From: Artocarpus heterophyllus | Taxonomy: Eukaryota; Streptophyta; Magnoliopsida; Rosales; Moraceae | Direction of reading: 5' to 3' | DNA: 64,000 nucleotides | Assembly: GCA_025403435.1 (NCBI GenBank) | Contig: CM046348.1 | Location: 22,441,899 to 22,505,898, forward strand | Part shown: positions 22,231 to 34,778 of the stretch, piece by piece | Layout: each line of letters opens with the position of its first letter | Position numbering within the stretch: the stretch's first letter is position 1 | Notes under the pieces: generated by a model | Databases searched by the model: none | The model's input: only the letters and a program-made list of their open reading frames with translations | What the model was told of the DNA's origin: nothing | Translations under genes and position numbers: made by a program

Positions 22231-23805
22231 GTGAATTGATTTGGATTAATAATTCTGTCTCAACAAATCAATTCACTTTAGACGATCATTTGTTTTGTTT
22301 CTTAATCCTTAGATGAATAGTGGGCTCGTCGTCTTAACTTATATCTTTTGATGTACCAAAAAGTGACATCCACACTTTAATAATGGTACGCATACCAGTA
22401 CGTTGGAGGCATAACTCTTGATAACGTAGTCCTATTATTCCTAGATATAGAATCCATAGCTCCTCTTTAAGAGCAGTTGATATCCTCTTATATGCGTTAC
22501 CTTGTAATAGGAAAACTAAAGTGCTCAACCATTTGGATACATAAGTGTAACCGAATGGTATGCTATCTTTGGATGATAAGTTTTTCGATGGTAAGATAAT
22601 GGAACATAAGATAAAAATAATCAGAAAGGTAGGACAAAACTTGCCCTTAAGCCGATATGGATAATCCTATAGGGATATGATACATTATGATATGTCATGG
22701 AGACTTAGCTACACAGGCTTCGTAATTCTATATAGTTTGAGAATACAGTTCTAAGCTTTTAATGGAGTAGGGTTAGAGCTGATAATTATGAAATGTATAT
22801 ATGGGATATTGAGTTTCATAATTATCGAGAGCTTGAACTATATAGATCCATCAGGTTCCCTTTGCTAGCTCACAAAAATTCTGTAACGATACAGCGTGCT
22901 TTTTCAATAATTGGTGACTTATGTCAAATTTATCAAATTGGCTAAAATTTCATAAAATTAGATAACTCATGTTTGTTTATCGGTTGAATTAATTTTGAAT
23001 TAATTTTGTTTATTAATTGGATTATTTTTGAATTACTTCAAGATAAACTTGTTGAATTATTGGAATATTTATTTTCCTTGAGATTTATCTAGATATGACT
23101 GCTTTAATCAGATAACTTCTCTGTTGGGTTACTTGAATTAAAACTGAGGCCCCATCCGAAGTGTCTTGTGTGGGAAATAAAGATTCGTAGAGATCTTTTA
23201 TCGCAAGTTTGGCAAGCCGATCTTTAAGTTTGGCTTGCTGATTGAGGAGGTTTGATAGGCCGATCTGCTAGTTCGGCCACCCGACCAGGCGATAAAAGGA
23301 TCATGCGTTTCATGTGGATTTTATAAGATATTGATTCTGATCTTATTCTACTTTAAATTTTTGAGACCTTATCTGATAAGGACTGACTCCTGAGCCTAAC
23401 CTCTATATAAACGAGAGTGAGTCTCATTATTATTCAAATCAGTTGAGAAATCTAGAGTGAGGCTTTGTTAGTGTGACTTTGAAACTCCCTAGAGGGCTAT
23501 CATTCACAAATCACAAATTATAGCTTTAGGTATTTCTCAATTGGTTGGAAGGAGAGCCACTTGGGAAAAGTTGAATGACGTGAGCCCACACTTACTCCAA
23601 TCAAGGATAGAGAATAGTAAAGTAGGCCAGTTGGTTAAGATCCTTCTGGAACGTTACTTTTCTTCACTGATTGTGGTAGCTTTTCGGCATATATAAGGTT
23701 AGTAAGATCTAGTTAATTTATGCATATAGTGTGTCAAACTTGTATTTTGAAAAATAATCTGATATAAAAATTTTTAAAATTCTGTTGCGTACTATTTTTC
23801 TAACA
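22231..23805 (+). repeat. 5' LTR of copia element B, truncated at its start
   Basis: It matches the 3' LTRs from about 593 bases (LTR A) or 605 bases (LTR B) after their start through to the end TCTAACA. The TATA box TATATAAA is at 23404-23411. A GGCCGATCTGC-type block is at 23205-23290. Confidence 0.88.
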
Positions 23806-23807
23806 AT

Positions 23808-23820
23808 TGGTATCAAAGAC
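23808..23820 (+). other. primer binding site of copia element B
   Basis: TGGTATCAAAGAC lies two bases after the LTR end and resembles the initiator-Met tRNA binding site of plant copia elements (TGGTATCAGAGC). Confidence 0.8.
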
Positions 23821-24420
23821 ATGGTTTTTATGTAAATTTACAAGTTTGTGATCATGCTATACATATAAATTATGTGATCTTGATCTCTCCTATACTTGAA
23901 TTTAATTTTTAGAGAGTTGACACTCTAGGGTTTCTATACATTTTTATGTTGTCATGGATTATATGGTGAATGCTTATTAATTAATTATGGTTGATTAAAT
24001 TATTATTTAATTATTAATTAATTACTTATTTTATACTTGTTATGGTTCCTTAGATGTTAGAATATGTGTCTAAGTTTTTCAAGTAGCTAGATAGCGAACT
24101 ATCATCTCTGTCTAGAAATTATTATTTAATTTTAAATTTATAAGAATTTTGTAATTAAATAATCATTTAGAGAAGACAGATCTACAAGATGGATGATGGC
24201 GTTCCTAGGTATTTCTTGAGTCTGTAATTTTATGTTTTTGAATTGTTAAAAATAAAATTGATAACTTACATCAAAAACTGTAATTTTTGGAAAGGAGTGA
24301 TCTCTGCTCGGTTAGCATGTCAAACCCTCTTGTTCGACAGGCCAATGGTCGTGGGATCGGTAAGCCAGACTTTCGAGTTCTACAGGCCGTTAGCGGGGCA
24401 CAAAATTTTTTGGCTCTGGC

Positions 24421-25274
24421 GGCAAATCAAACTTTTCAGTTTGGTAGGCTGAACTGTCTTGACCGGTAGGCCGACCTGAAAAGGTCGATGGTTGGAGGGT
24501 CATGACTTGCAGGCCGATTACACAGATCAGCTAGCCTGCAGAAGTTGGTAATTTTTCACAAAAGGTGCATTTTTTGATGCAGTTTTGATTTTATTTTTGG
24601 GACAATTCTAAGAAACATTAAAATTTGGGTATAACTGGAAATATGGAGTATTCGATCTATGTGTGATTAAAGGCTTGAAGATGGGCATTACATGAAGAAA
24701 GATACAACATAAGGATTCAAGGATGAAGAATCAATAATATGTTTTGATTATTCTCTTGTAATCTTTGTTTTCTATTCTCTAGGGTGGAACCATAAGATTA
24801 CGGTTATTTATTATTATTTTGCTTGTAGCTTTTCTTGATTACTTTGCGGCAAATCGAACTTTTTAGTTCGGTAGGCTAAACTGTCTTGACCGGTAGGCCG
24901 ACCTGAAAAGGTCGATGGCTGGAGGGTCATGACTTGTAGGCCGATTACACAGATCAGCTAGCCTACAGAAGTTGGTAATTTTTCACAAAAGGTGCATTTT
25001 TTGATGCAGTTTTGATTTTATTTTTGGGACAATTCTAAGAAACATTAAAATTTGGGTATAACTGGAAATATGGAGTATTCGATCTATGTGTGATTAAAGG
25101 CTTGAAGATGGGCATTACATGAAGAAAGATACAACATAAGGATTCAAGGATGAAGAATCAATAATATGTTTTGATTATTCTCTTGTAATCTTTGTTTTCT
25201 ATTCTCTAGGGTGGAACCATAATATTACGGTTATTTATTATTATTTTGCTTGTAGGCTTTTCTTGATTACTTTG
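24421..25274 (+). repeat. 427-bp tandem direct duplication in the copia B leader
   Basis: GGCAAATCRAACTTTT starts at 24421 and again at 24848. The two copies run in parallel to about 24847 and 25274 with only a few base differences. The first part of each copy carries a GGTAGGC-CGACC dyad block. The duplication lies between the PBS and gag, so it is non-coding. Confidence 0.85.
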
Positions 25275-25929
25275 CTTGTCTGCATTATAATATGATTTGT
25301 CATATATATTGATAACATGCCATACAGAATTTGGAGTGTTGCTTAATTAAAAACTGTTCGCGCATATTTTAAAATAAAACCTTGATTTCGAAAGATTGAG
25401 TGGGAGAAGGTTTTTGAAGAGAGGACCTAAGGCCTCTATCATTGGTCCATAGGTAGCACATGGTGGTTTCAACTCCTAGGAAAGGACTTCATCATGTACC
25501 AGGTTGGATCTCCGAGAGGATTAGGTATTTTAGCATGATTTAAAATTGCACACCTCTTGGTGATGATTATAAAACATGGATAAAATATTGAAACGATAGT
25601 TATACACTCATGTTAATTTTATTATTAACCTCCCTAGGAGCTCTATTAATAAAATTAATGGCCAAAGAAACGATTATAAATATATGCTGGATCATACGGG
25701 TCCTAGATAGCATATATTAATTAGGAGGGGGGTCTGTGCTCTTGATTAAATTTGGCAAGAATCTCCTAGGAGCTTGTTGAATTCTGAGTTAGGAATTATT
25801 ATTGTAAGGTTGTTATATTTTCAAGGTTTTGACACATAAATATATTTGTATGTTTTTACATGATTATGTTATCTTACTAAATTATTATTATATGTTTGCT
25901 TATGTTTCGTATATGATTCTTTATTATAG

Positions 25930-26735
25930 ATTAAAAATATTTAAAAATAATTTATCATCGATACTTGACAAAAGCCAATTAACCGGTGAGAAATATAATG
26001 ATTGGAAACAGAACCTAAATATCGTCCTCTTCTTTAAGAAACTGAAATTTGTGCTGACAACCTCTTGTCCTCCCTAGCGTCCAAGAAATTCCACCAACGA
26101 TCAAATCCAAGCATATGATCATTGGAAAGATGCTAATGATTAGGTTCGCTGCTATGTTATGGCCAGCATAAATAGCATGCTGCAGGCTCAACATGAGGAT
26201 TATGAGACTGCTAAGCAGATCTTGGATAATCCGAAAGACATGTTTGGAGGCCATGCCCTAACAAAGCGGTAAGGGGTGCTTCAAAAACTCTTGAACTATA
26301 AGCAGAGACCAAGGGACGTCTGTAAAGGAGCACACGATGTTGGTCATTGGTTACCTCGCTGAGGCAGAAACCAATGGAGACGACATCGACGTTGAAACTC
26401 AAATGACTATGGTCTTTGAGACTTGTTTAGAGCTACTTTTAATTTAAGTAATTAGCGAGATATGACCATAATAGAATTAATGAAACAATTATAGAAGTTT
26501 GAACTGCTGATCAGGGAGTCTTCCGTTGGTGGCGAGGCCAATTTGGCGGCTACTTCTGGTTCTAATCCCAACCCTATGAATGGAAAGAAGTAATGGGCCA
26601 AGAATAGGAAGTCGTATGTTCCTGTAAATGGCAAGAAGAAGAAGAAGAGGAAGAACCTAAAGAAGCTTAAGTGCTTCTTCTGCGGAAAGGTCGGGCATAT
26701 TAAGAAGAATTGCAATGACTTCCTTTGCTAAGGAG
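25930..26735 (+). pseudogene. copia gag remnant (UBN2 type) with zinc knuckle
   Basis: A gag of the UBN2 type begins near 25940 (LTGEKYNDWKQNL). It is broken by a TAG near 26078 and a second stop near 26140. A lysine-rich stretch then leads to a CX2CX4HX4C zinc knuckle (CFFCGKVGHIKKNC) at about 26673-26714, the nucleic-acid-binding part of gag. Stops follow within 20 bases. Confidence 0.8.
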
Positions 26736-26789
26736 GTAGGTGTGATATTCTATATTTAGAAACTTGTTTGGTTGAGGAATACAGTGATA

Positions 26790-29700
26790 TTTGGGTCATA
26801 GATTCTAGTGCAACTAATCATGTTTGTGTTTCTCTACAGGGGATTAAAGAAACGAGAAGTCTGCTTTATGAAGACTTTACGCTTTAGATAGGCGATGAAT
26901 CCTTAGTCCTAGCTGACGCAGTGAGAGATGTCCATCTACATTTTGATAATTATAGGAATATAATTTTGCGAGATTGTTTTTATGTTCCTAAATTTAAAAG
27001 GAATTTAATTTTTGTAGCTTGTTTATTTAAATACTCCTATTTGGTTTCTTTTAATAATAAAGTGGTGATTCTAAAAATAAATCTTTTATCTGTTCTAGAT
27101 GGATGCAAAATAATTTATATTTTATCAAACCTAAGATGGACTTACTGCTTAATGCTGAGATGAATGATAATAACTCTAAAAGACCTAAAACTTCTCACTC
27201 TAATAAGACTTATCTTTGGCATTTGCGCCTTGGTCATATTAACTTGATTGAAATTCAAAGGTTAGTAAGGGATGGACCTTTAAGTCACTTAAAGGTAGAA
27301 TCTATACCTCAATGTGAATCTTGTTTGGAGGGTAAAATAACCAAAAGACCATTCGGTTCTATGAGCAATAGGGCCAAAGGGGTTCTAGAAATTATGCATA
27401 GTGATGTTTACGGACTGATGAACATTCAAGCACAAGGAGGGTGGGAGTACTTCGTCACTTTTATGGATGATTACTCAAGGTATGGATATGTGTGCATGAT
27501 GCACTACAAAAGCAAAACTTTTGACAAGTTCTAGGAGTTTCGAGCTGAAGTGGAAAAGCAATTGGGTGACCCATAAAGGTGCTTTGATCCGATTGTGGTA
27601 GAGAATACCTTTCTAGTGAGTTCTTAGGACACTTATTAGAGAATGGGATTTTATCCCATTTGACTACACCAGGCACTCCGTAAGAGAATGGCATTGCAGA
27701 GAAAAGAAATAGGACTTTATTGGACATGATAAGGTCTATGATGAGTTATTCATCATTGTCTTTATCCTTTTAAGAATATGCACTACAAAATGCTTGTTAT
27801 CTTTTGAACAACATGCCTTTAAAATCGGTCCCTGAAACTCCTCACGAGTTGTGGACAGGCAAAAAGACATCCTTAAACCATATTCGTATATGGGGATGTC
27901 TAGTTGATGTCCAATTTAAGGATGTAAATAAGTTAGAAGCATGTTCGGAAGTTTGCATGTTTATAGGATATCTAAAAGGGACTAAAGAAAGTTATTTTTA
28001 TAATCCAAAGGAAACTAAAGTCGTGGTTTCAACTCATGCAACTTTTCTTGAGGAGAGTTACATGGATGACTTTAAGCCTCAAAGCAAAGTAGTGCTTAAG
28101 GAGTTAAGGACTGAGTCAATCACTCTGGGGGTTCCAGTAGAAACCACTTCAATCGGTGTAGATAACCAAATGAACCTAAACAACAACCTAAGGGGCTTCG
28201 GCATAGTGGGAGGATCGGGCATCAATTTGAGAGGTATATGTTCAATGTTGAGGCACCTTTTTGGCTAAACTAGATGAACATGACAGGGATCCTTATACTT
28301 ATGCAGCGGCTATGGAGGATGTTGATTCGAAACTCTGGACAAGGGCTATGAACACAGAGACGAAGTCTATGGAGACTAATTGGGTCTATGAGCTTGTAGA
28401 TCTTCCTGAAGGGGCAAAACCCATAGGGTGTAAATGGATCTTCAAGGGAAAGAGAGGAATGGATCGAAATGTCGAAACCTTTAAAGCTAGACTGGTAGCT
28501 AAGGGTTACGCACAAAAAGAAAGAATCATTTATGAGGAAACCTTTTCACCTGTAGCCATGCTTAAGTCCATCCAAATTCCGTTGTCCATAGTTGCTGCTC
28601 TTGATTACGAGATTGGACGGATGGATATCAAGACAGCTTTTCCAAATGGCTATCTTGATGAGTCCATATATATAGAACAACCAGACGGGTTCAAGGTCAA
28701 GGGTCAAGAGGGTAAGGTTTGTAAGCTGCTAAAGTCAATTTATAGACTCAAGCAGGCTTCTCGTTCTTAGAACATAAGATATGATCAAGTGATCAAGACT
28801 TATGGGTTCTCACAAAATGTGGATGAAACATGTGTGTACAAACACATTAAGGATGAGAAAGTGGTTTTTCTACTGCCCTATGTAGATAACATTCTGTTAA
28901 TTGGCAATGACATTAGGGTGTTGTCGTCGGTCAAATTATGGTTGGCTAAGTAGTTTGACATGAAGGACTTGGGTGAGGCTAATTTTGTTCTTGGTATTTA
29001 GATTTTTCACGATACGAAGAACAAAATGGTAGCTTTGTCATAAGTCAGCTACATAGATAAGACTCTCAGCAGGTTTGCAATGTAGGATTCCAAGAAAAGG
29101 GGCAACCATCTAGGTCTGGAATTACTCTTTCTAAGAAAAACTCTCCGAAGTCTGAGGAAGAAATAGAATACATGAAGAAGGTGCCTTATGCTTTGGTAGT
29201 GGGTAGTCTCATGCATGCTTTGCATACGACCATATATTTATTATGCGGTCAGAATTATGAGTCGATTGCAGGCGAATCTAGGACCGAACCACTAGGTTGT
29301 GGTCTTAAGAACCTGAGAATGACTCAATGGTATATGTTTGTGTATTCGGGTGAGGATTTGACTCCTCTAGGGTACACTGACTCAGTTTTCTAATCCTGTC
29401 TAGATTCTAGGAGACTGAATTTAGTTTTGTGTTTACTTTGGGCGACGGTGCCATCAATTGGAGAAGTGTAAAGCAAGATTACACTTCATATTCAACGATG
29501 GAGGCCGAGTATGTGGCAGCTAGTTATGCTTCAAAAGAAGTAGCGTGGCTTCGCAAGTTCTTTGGGGATCTTGAGGTAGTTCCTAGCATGGACAAGGCGG
29601 TATTACTGTACTGTGATAACAGTGCGGCAGTAGCTAATGCTAAGGAACCAAGATTTCACAAGAAGAGTAAGCATATTGATCGAAAGTATCATGTAATAAA

Positions 29701-29827
29701 GGAATTTATGGAGGGTAGGCATGTCACAGGGTGTAAAATCGCATCGGAGGACAATTTAGCTGATCCATTCACGAAGACACTTACAGGGAGAGTCTTCGAG
29801 AGGCATGTGGAAGCTATGGGGATGTGA
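26790..29827 (+). pseudogene. copia pol remnant: protease to RNase H (unit B)
   Basis: A protease-like VIDSSATNHV (about 26797-26826) has Ser where the DSGAT motif has Gly. GAG-pre-integrase and integrase are at 27103-28260 (WHLRLGHIN, HSDVYG), RT at 28261-29000 and RNase H at 29429-29827 (TMEAEYVAAS, LYCDNSAAVANA). The RT catalytic motif reads YVDN near 28880-28892 instead of YVDD. That alone should abolish activity. There are frameshifts or stops near 27534, 27570, 28260, 28770, 28950, 29000 and 29392. Confidence 0.88.
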
Positions 29828-29865
29828 GATTTGTCATATTTACTCATTTAGTGCAAGTGGGAGAT

Positions 29866-32008
29866 TGTTAGACGTGTATGCCCTAAGGAGTAAAAATGTA
29901 ACATGTTTTTTGGAGACATTTTTATCAATAAAGAATTTATTTATTATTTATATACCAATTCTTGTCCTCTTTACATTCATATTTGTTGAATGTATGTTAA
30001 GTAAACTTTCATGTTGAGTAAACGAAAGTCTAAGACTGTCGGTCTAAACTTTAAGAATTGGGCATATGATGGACAGATTATGTAAAAGACATGACTCTTA
30101 AGTTGACGGTCTAAATTATGAGATCCGCAATCGAGGGAATAAAGTTGGGTACTTTATTCATGTAAAGATTGTTATATTGTCTATATCCCTAATAGGAGAT
30201 GGTTTATCTTGACCATCGGAGGTGAACTTTGTGAATAGAAACATTGACACATTGTCATAGGTGATGATGTGTTAGATCGGGACATAAAGTGAATAAATTT
30301 GGATTAATAATTTTGTCTTGGCAAATTGATTCACTTTAGACAATCATTTGTCTTGTATCTTAATCCTGTGTTGATGTGTTGGATGTTAATCCTGTATTGT
30401 ATCTTAATTCTGTCTTGGCAAATTGATTGTATTGTAGACAATCATAGGTAATGATGTGTTGGATCGGGACATAAAGTAAATAGATTTGGATTAATAATTC
30501 TATCTTGGCAAGTTGATTTATTTTAGACAACATTTGTACTGTACCTTAATCCTAAGATGAATAGTGGGCCTGTTGTCTTGACTTATGTCTTTTGATATAC
30601 AAAAGGGTGACATCCACATTTTAATAGTGGTACGCATACTGGTACGTTGGAGGCATGACTCTTAATAATGTAGACTTGTTATTCATAGATATGGAACCCA
30701 TAGCTCCTCTTTAGGAGTAGTTGATATCCTCTTATATGCATTATTCTGTAATTGAAAAACTGGAGCACTCAACCATTTGGATACATAAGTGTAATCGAAT
30801 GGTGTACTATCTTTTGGTTGGTAAGTTTTTCGATGGTGAGATAATAGAACGTAAAATAAAAATAATCGGGAAGGTAAGACAAAACTTGTCCTTAAGCCTA
30901 TTATGGATAATCCTATGGGGATATGATACACTATGATATTTCATGAAGACTTAGTTACACGGGCTTCGTAATTCTATATAGTTCAAGAGTGTAGTTCTAA
31001 GCTTTCAGTGAGTAGCATTAGAGTTAATAATTTTGAAATATATATTTGGGATATTGGCTTCATAATTATCGGGAGCTTGAACTTTATAGGTCATTCAGGT
31101 CCCCTTTGCTAGCTCACAAAAATCCTGTAACGATACTGCATGCTTTTCCAATAATTGATGACTTATTTCAGATTTTGCTAAAATTTGATAAAATCAGATA
31201 ATTCATGTATGTTTATCGGTTGAATTAATTTTGTGATAAAATTAATTCAACATAAAGTTGTTGAATTATCAAGAATATTTATTTTCCTAGAGATTATCTA
31301 GATATGACTGTTTTAATCAAATAATAACTTCTTTATTGGATTATTTGAATTAAAACTGAGGCTCTAGCCCAAGAATCTCGGGTAGGAAATAAAGATTCAC
31401 AGGGATCTTTTTTTTTAGGGTTGGCAGGCCTATCTTTAAGTTCAGCTCGCCAATTGAGGAGGTTCGGCAGGCCGATCTGCCAATTCCGCTTGCCAACCTG
31501 GCGATAAAAGGATCACGCGAATTTTATCGGATATTGATTCTGATCTTATTTTCATTCAAATTTTTGAGGCCTTATTTGATAAAGACTAACTCCTAGGCCC
31601 AACGTCTGTATAAAGGGGAGTGAGTCACATTATTATTTAGATCAGTTGAGAAATCTAAAGTCAGACTCTGTCAATGAGACTCTAAAACTCCCTGAAGAGC
31701 TATCATTCATAAATCACGAATTATAGCTTTGGGTATTTCTCAATTGGTTAGAAGGAGAGCTACCTGGGAAAAGTTGAACGACATAAGCTGACACTCACTC
31801 CGATCGAAGATAGAGAATAGCAAAGAAGGCCAGTTGGTTGAGGTCTTTCTAGAAGGTTACTTTTCTTCACTGATTGTGGTAGCTTTTTGGCATTTATAAG
31901 GTTAGTAAGATATGGTTAATTTATGCATATGGTGTGCCAAACTTGTGTTTTGAAAAATACTTTGATATAAAAATTTTTAAGATTCCAATGAGTATTATTT
32001 TTCCAACT
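29866..32008 (+). repeat. 3' LTR of copia element B (2143 bp)
   Basis: It starts TGTTAGACGTG after the tract GTGCAAGTGGGAGAT and ends CCAACT, probably from CCAACA. A TATA-like TGTATAAA is at 31608-31615. An internal partial duplication lies around 30261-30560. It aligns along its length with LTR A. Confidence 0.9.
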
Positions 32009-32243
32009 GTATGCATAAGTTGTTGGGTCTGGTAGGGCCCAACTCGTATTCCTCTCTTTTTATTATTTTATTTTATTTTATCTTATCTTATTTGTTTATT
32101 TATTTTGATAAATACATTTAAAAGTTTCAAACCCATCACGTTTTCATAATTACTTAAATCTTTAATTGGCAATTTTCAATTAAAATTTGATTTAATAACT
32201 TAATTAATCCGCCACGTCACCTTCTGGTTTTCGGGGTGTAACA
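32009..32243 (+). repeat. tail of the older LTR, unit B
   Basis: Unit B counterpart of 5100-5325. It ends GTGTAACA and is followed by CAAAG (32244-32248). Confidence 0.7.
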
Positions 32244-32248
32244 CAAAG

Positions 32249-33334
32249 GCTTTTCTACGTACCTAATTTTTTTGGTGTTTATGCGTTTTATTTTTACTAA
32301 CTTAACTTGGGCTATATGGTGAATTAGGTGATGGCCATATCATCTACAATGTTTTTGATGGATAACATATTGTTGAATACGATGATATTTTTATCCTTAT
32401 TTACTATCAGAAGTGATTGAAAATATTAACAAATATTAATGTTTTAGTGAGAAGGGGATACATAAATTTATAAATTTAATTATTTATGTTTTATCAAACT
32501 TTGTATTTTAGAAATTCCTTTATAAAATTAGTGTTTATGCATGTGGACCTACTAATTTTACATTTTACCATGTTTATTTTGGTCATTTAAATCCATGCAA
32601 CAATTTGACCTTATAGTATACCAAACAAGATTATATAGCGTTTGAAACTAATTGCATTTTTAAAACTACAGTTTACTAAACACTCAAATAATTTACGTCA
32701 CATTGTTTTTTCCTTCAGCACAGTTGACAACAACTTTTTGAAAAGCTATAACATTACAAACTGGCCTTTAAAACACTTCTGGAAGCAAATTTTAGACTCA
32801 CATAGTCATAAACAACTTTTAAAAAATTCTCTCAAACAAGCCCATAGAATAGAGCCACCAAGTACCACTAAGGTGGTAGCTATAATAGCATACATGGAAA
32901 GACTAATTATCAGATTTCATTGTAACTCTTTCCAGGCTATTAAGACTTGGTAGGAATAAAACAAAAGATTATATTATTTCTATTTTTAATAAATAAAAAA
33001 TTCCAAGCATCTTCGATCATTGGTGCAAGCAGTTGGAGCAGAACCTAGTAGATGCTGGATCGGATTGGTATATGCTAGATGTCGAAGCCGGATGCCAAAT
33101 GTCGGAGCAGAATCTAGCAGATGTTGGAGCGTAATCTGGCAGAAGTCAAAAATGAATCTATAGATTATCCTCTTTTCTAACAAATAACACCATATTACAG
33201 TTTTTTTTCCACAAAATCACAAAATAATAAGATTACAAAATCACTACACAAAAACGACAAGATTATACAAATTATCATACAAAAAATAATATAAAAATTA
33301 AACAAGATAAGAATAAAAATTAGAAATTAAAAAT
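32249..33334. other. XTH-distal upstream region, unit B; no gene
   Basis: AT-rich DNA that aligns with 5331-6424, including the degenerate short repeats near 33020-33150. Confidence 0.6.
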
Positions 33335-34110
33335 AGTGTTGTCAATATCAATAACCCCTAAACTTTAAGGTATCCCTCATTTTGCCCCGCTGAACTTTTC
33401 AACTCCTCACTTTGACCCCAAAATGTCAAAAATCACTATTTTGCTCTTGTTTCAAAGCTTCTCATTTTGTCTCTTATTTTTCAATTTTCTATTTAAATAG
33501 ACAAAATTAAGCCAACGTAATTCGTACATGGTCACCTGTAAGGATAAAAATAAGATTTTATTACTCTCAGGTTTTAGTTCACATTTACACTCTCATTTAA
33601 TTTTTTTTATTAGTTCTCAATTAAAAAGGTCTATATGCATATTTTTTTCTTGATATTATTCGTGAATATATCCTTATTTTTAATGCATAACTCATCTTTT
33701 TTAATATTCAAATTTATATATCTACGAACAATATTGACTTATTAAATGAGCTGCGCATTAAAAACGAGAAGAAAAGTAACCCTTCCTAATGAGAGTTCAA
33801 ATAAAAAATAAAAGCGTAAAGTGAGTGTAAATGTGAAACAAAACTTAAAAGTGATAAAATCTTATTTTTGTACTTACATGTGACCCATGTATAAATCATG
33901 TGGGCTTAATTCTATCTATTTGAATAGAAAATAAAAAATTTAGGAGACAAAGTGAACAGTTTTGAAAGTTTATAGGCAAACTAATGTTTATTTAAATTCA
34001 AGAGGCAAAATGGAGAGTTTTGAAAATTCAAAGGATAAAGTGATGAATTTTAAAATTTAAAAAGTAAAAATAAAGACCTAAAGTTTAATGGTCATTGGTA
34101 CTAATAACCC
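33335..34110. repeat. fold-back DNA element upstream of XTH, unit B
   Basis: Unit B copy of the element at 6425-7201, with the same inverted arms (AACCCCTAAACTTT at left, ACTAATAACCC at right) and no ORF. Confidence 0.65.
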
Positions 34111-34647
34111 GAAAAAGTAAAAGATTTAGCAGGACCAAAAGGTCGTGTTTTATTTCTAACACAACGTTGAAAATTCTTCAAAATGATGGGAGCCTCTTGA
34201 TCACGTCAAAAAAAAAAAAAAAAAATAATAAAATCCTTTCCCATAGTTTTTTTTTTCCAAAAGAAAAAGAAAAAAAAAAAAACCCATCAAACGCGTATTT
34301 GAACTTCTGTCTCCAGCGCCCACCGCCATACCCGTACCATGGACGTAAAGATGACAAAAGATCGCTTTTAGTTTTTTGCCTTACCCCAAACAGGGACCCT
34401 TTTTTAAAGAAAGCTTCCTATGCTTCTTCCTACAAAGTATAAAGTCCTATCCAACACACTGTCGCCAACTTGGTCTCTTTGCCAGCTGAACCAATATCGC
34501 GTTCTGTTTTGGTAACGCAAAACTAGTTAAAAAGTCTCTTTTTATATAATATTCTATCTGGCTATTACCATATTACTACGTATCCACAGCCATATCTCCA
34601 CTTTTTAAGGCTGGCAAGTTTTATACTTTTATCAGTTTCACGGATTC

Positions 34648-34655
34648 TATATAAA
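34648..34655 (+). promoter_or_regulatory. TATA box of XTH unit B
   Basis: TATATAAA lies about 125 bases before the ATG and is followed by a pyrimidine-rich leader. The unit A box reads CATATAAA, one base different at its first position. Confidence 0.65.
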
Positions 34656-34778
34656 GGCTTTACTTACTCAGATTTCCTCATCAAACAAAACCCTCTCCTC
34701 TTTCTATATCTATCAAAACCAAAAACTTCTCCTTCCTTCCTCCCTCTAGAGCTCTATCTGAGTTGGTAAATTATCAAA

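Larger units (their letters stand above)
22231..32008 (+). mobile_element. Ty1/copia LTR retrotransposon, nearly complete but decayed (unit B)
   Basis: A truncated 5' LTR (22231-23805), a primer binding site at 23808, a long untranslated leader, gag (about 25930-26735), pol (26790-29827) and a full 3' LTR (29866-32008). The polyprotein is broken by many stops and frameshifts. It is the same insertion as the element at 1-5099. The 5' LTR lacks roughly its first 600 bases, so 5' and 3' LTR lengths differ. Confidence 0.92.
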
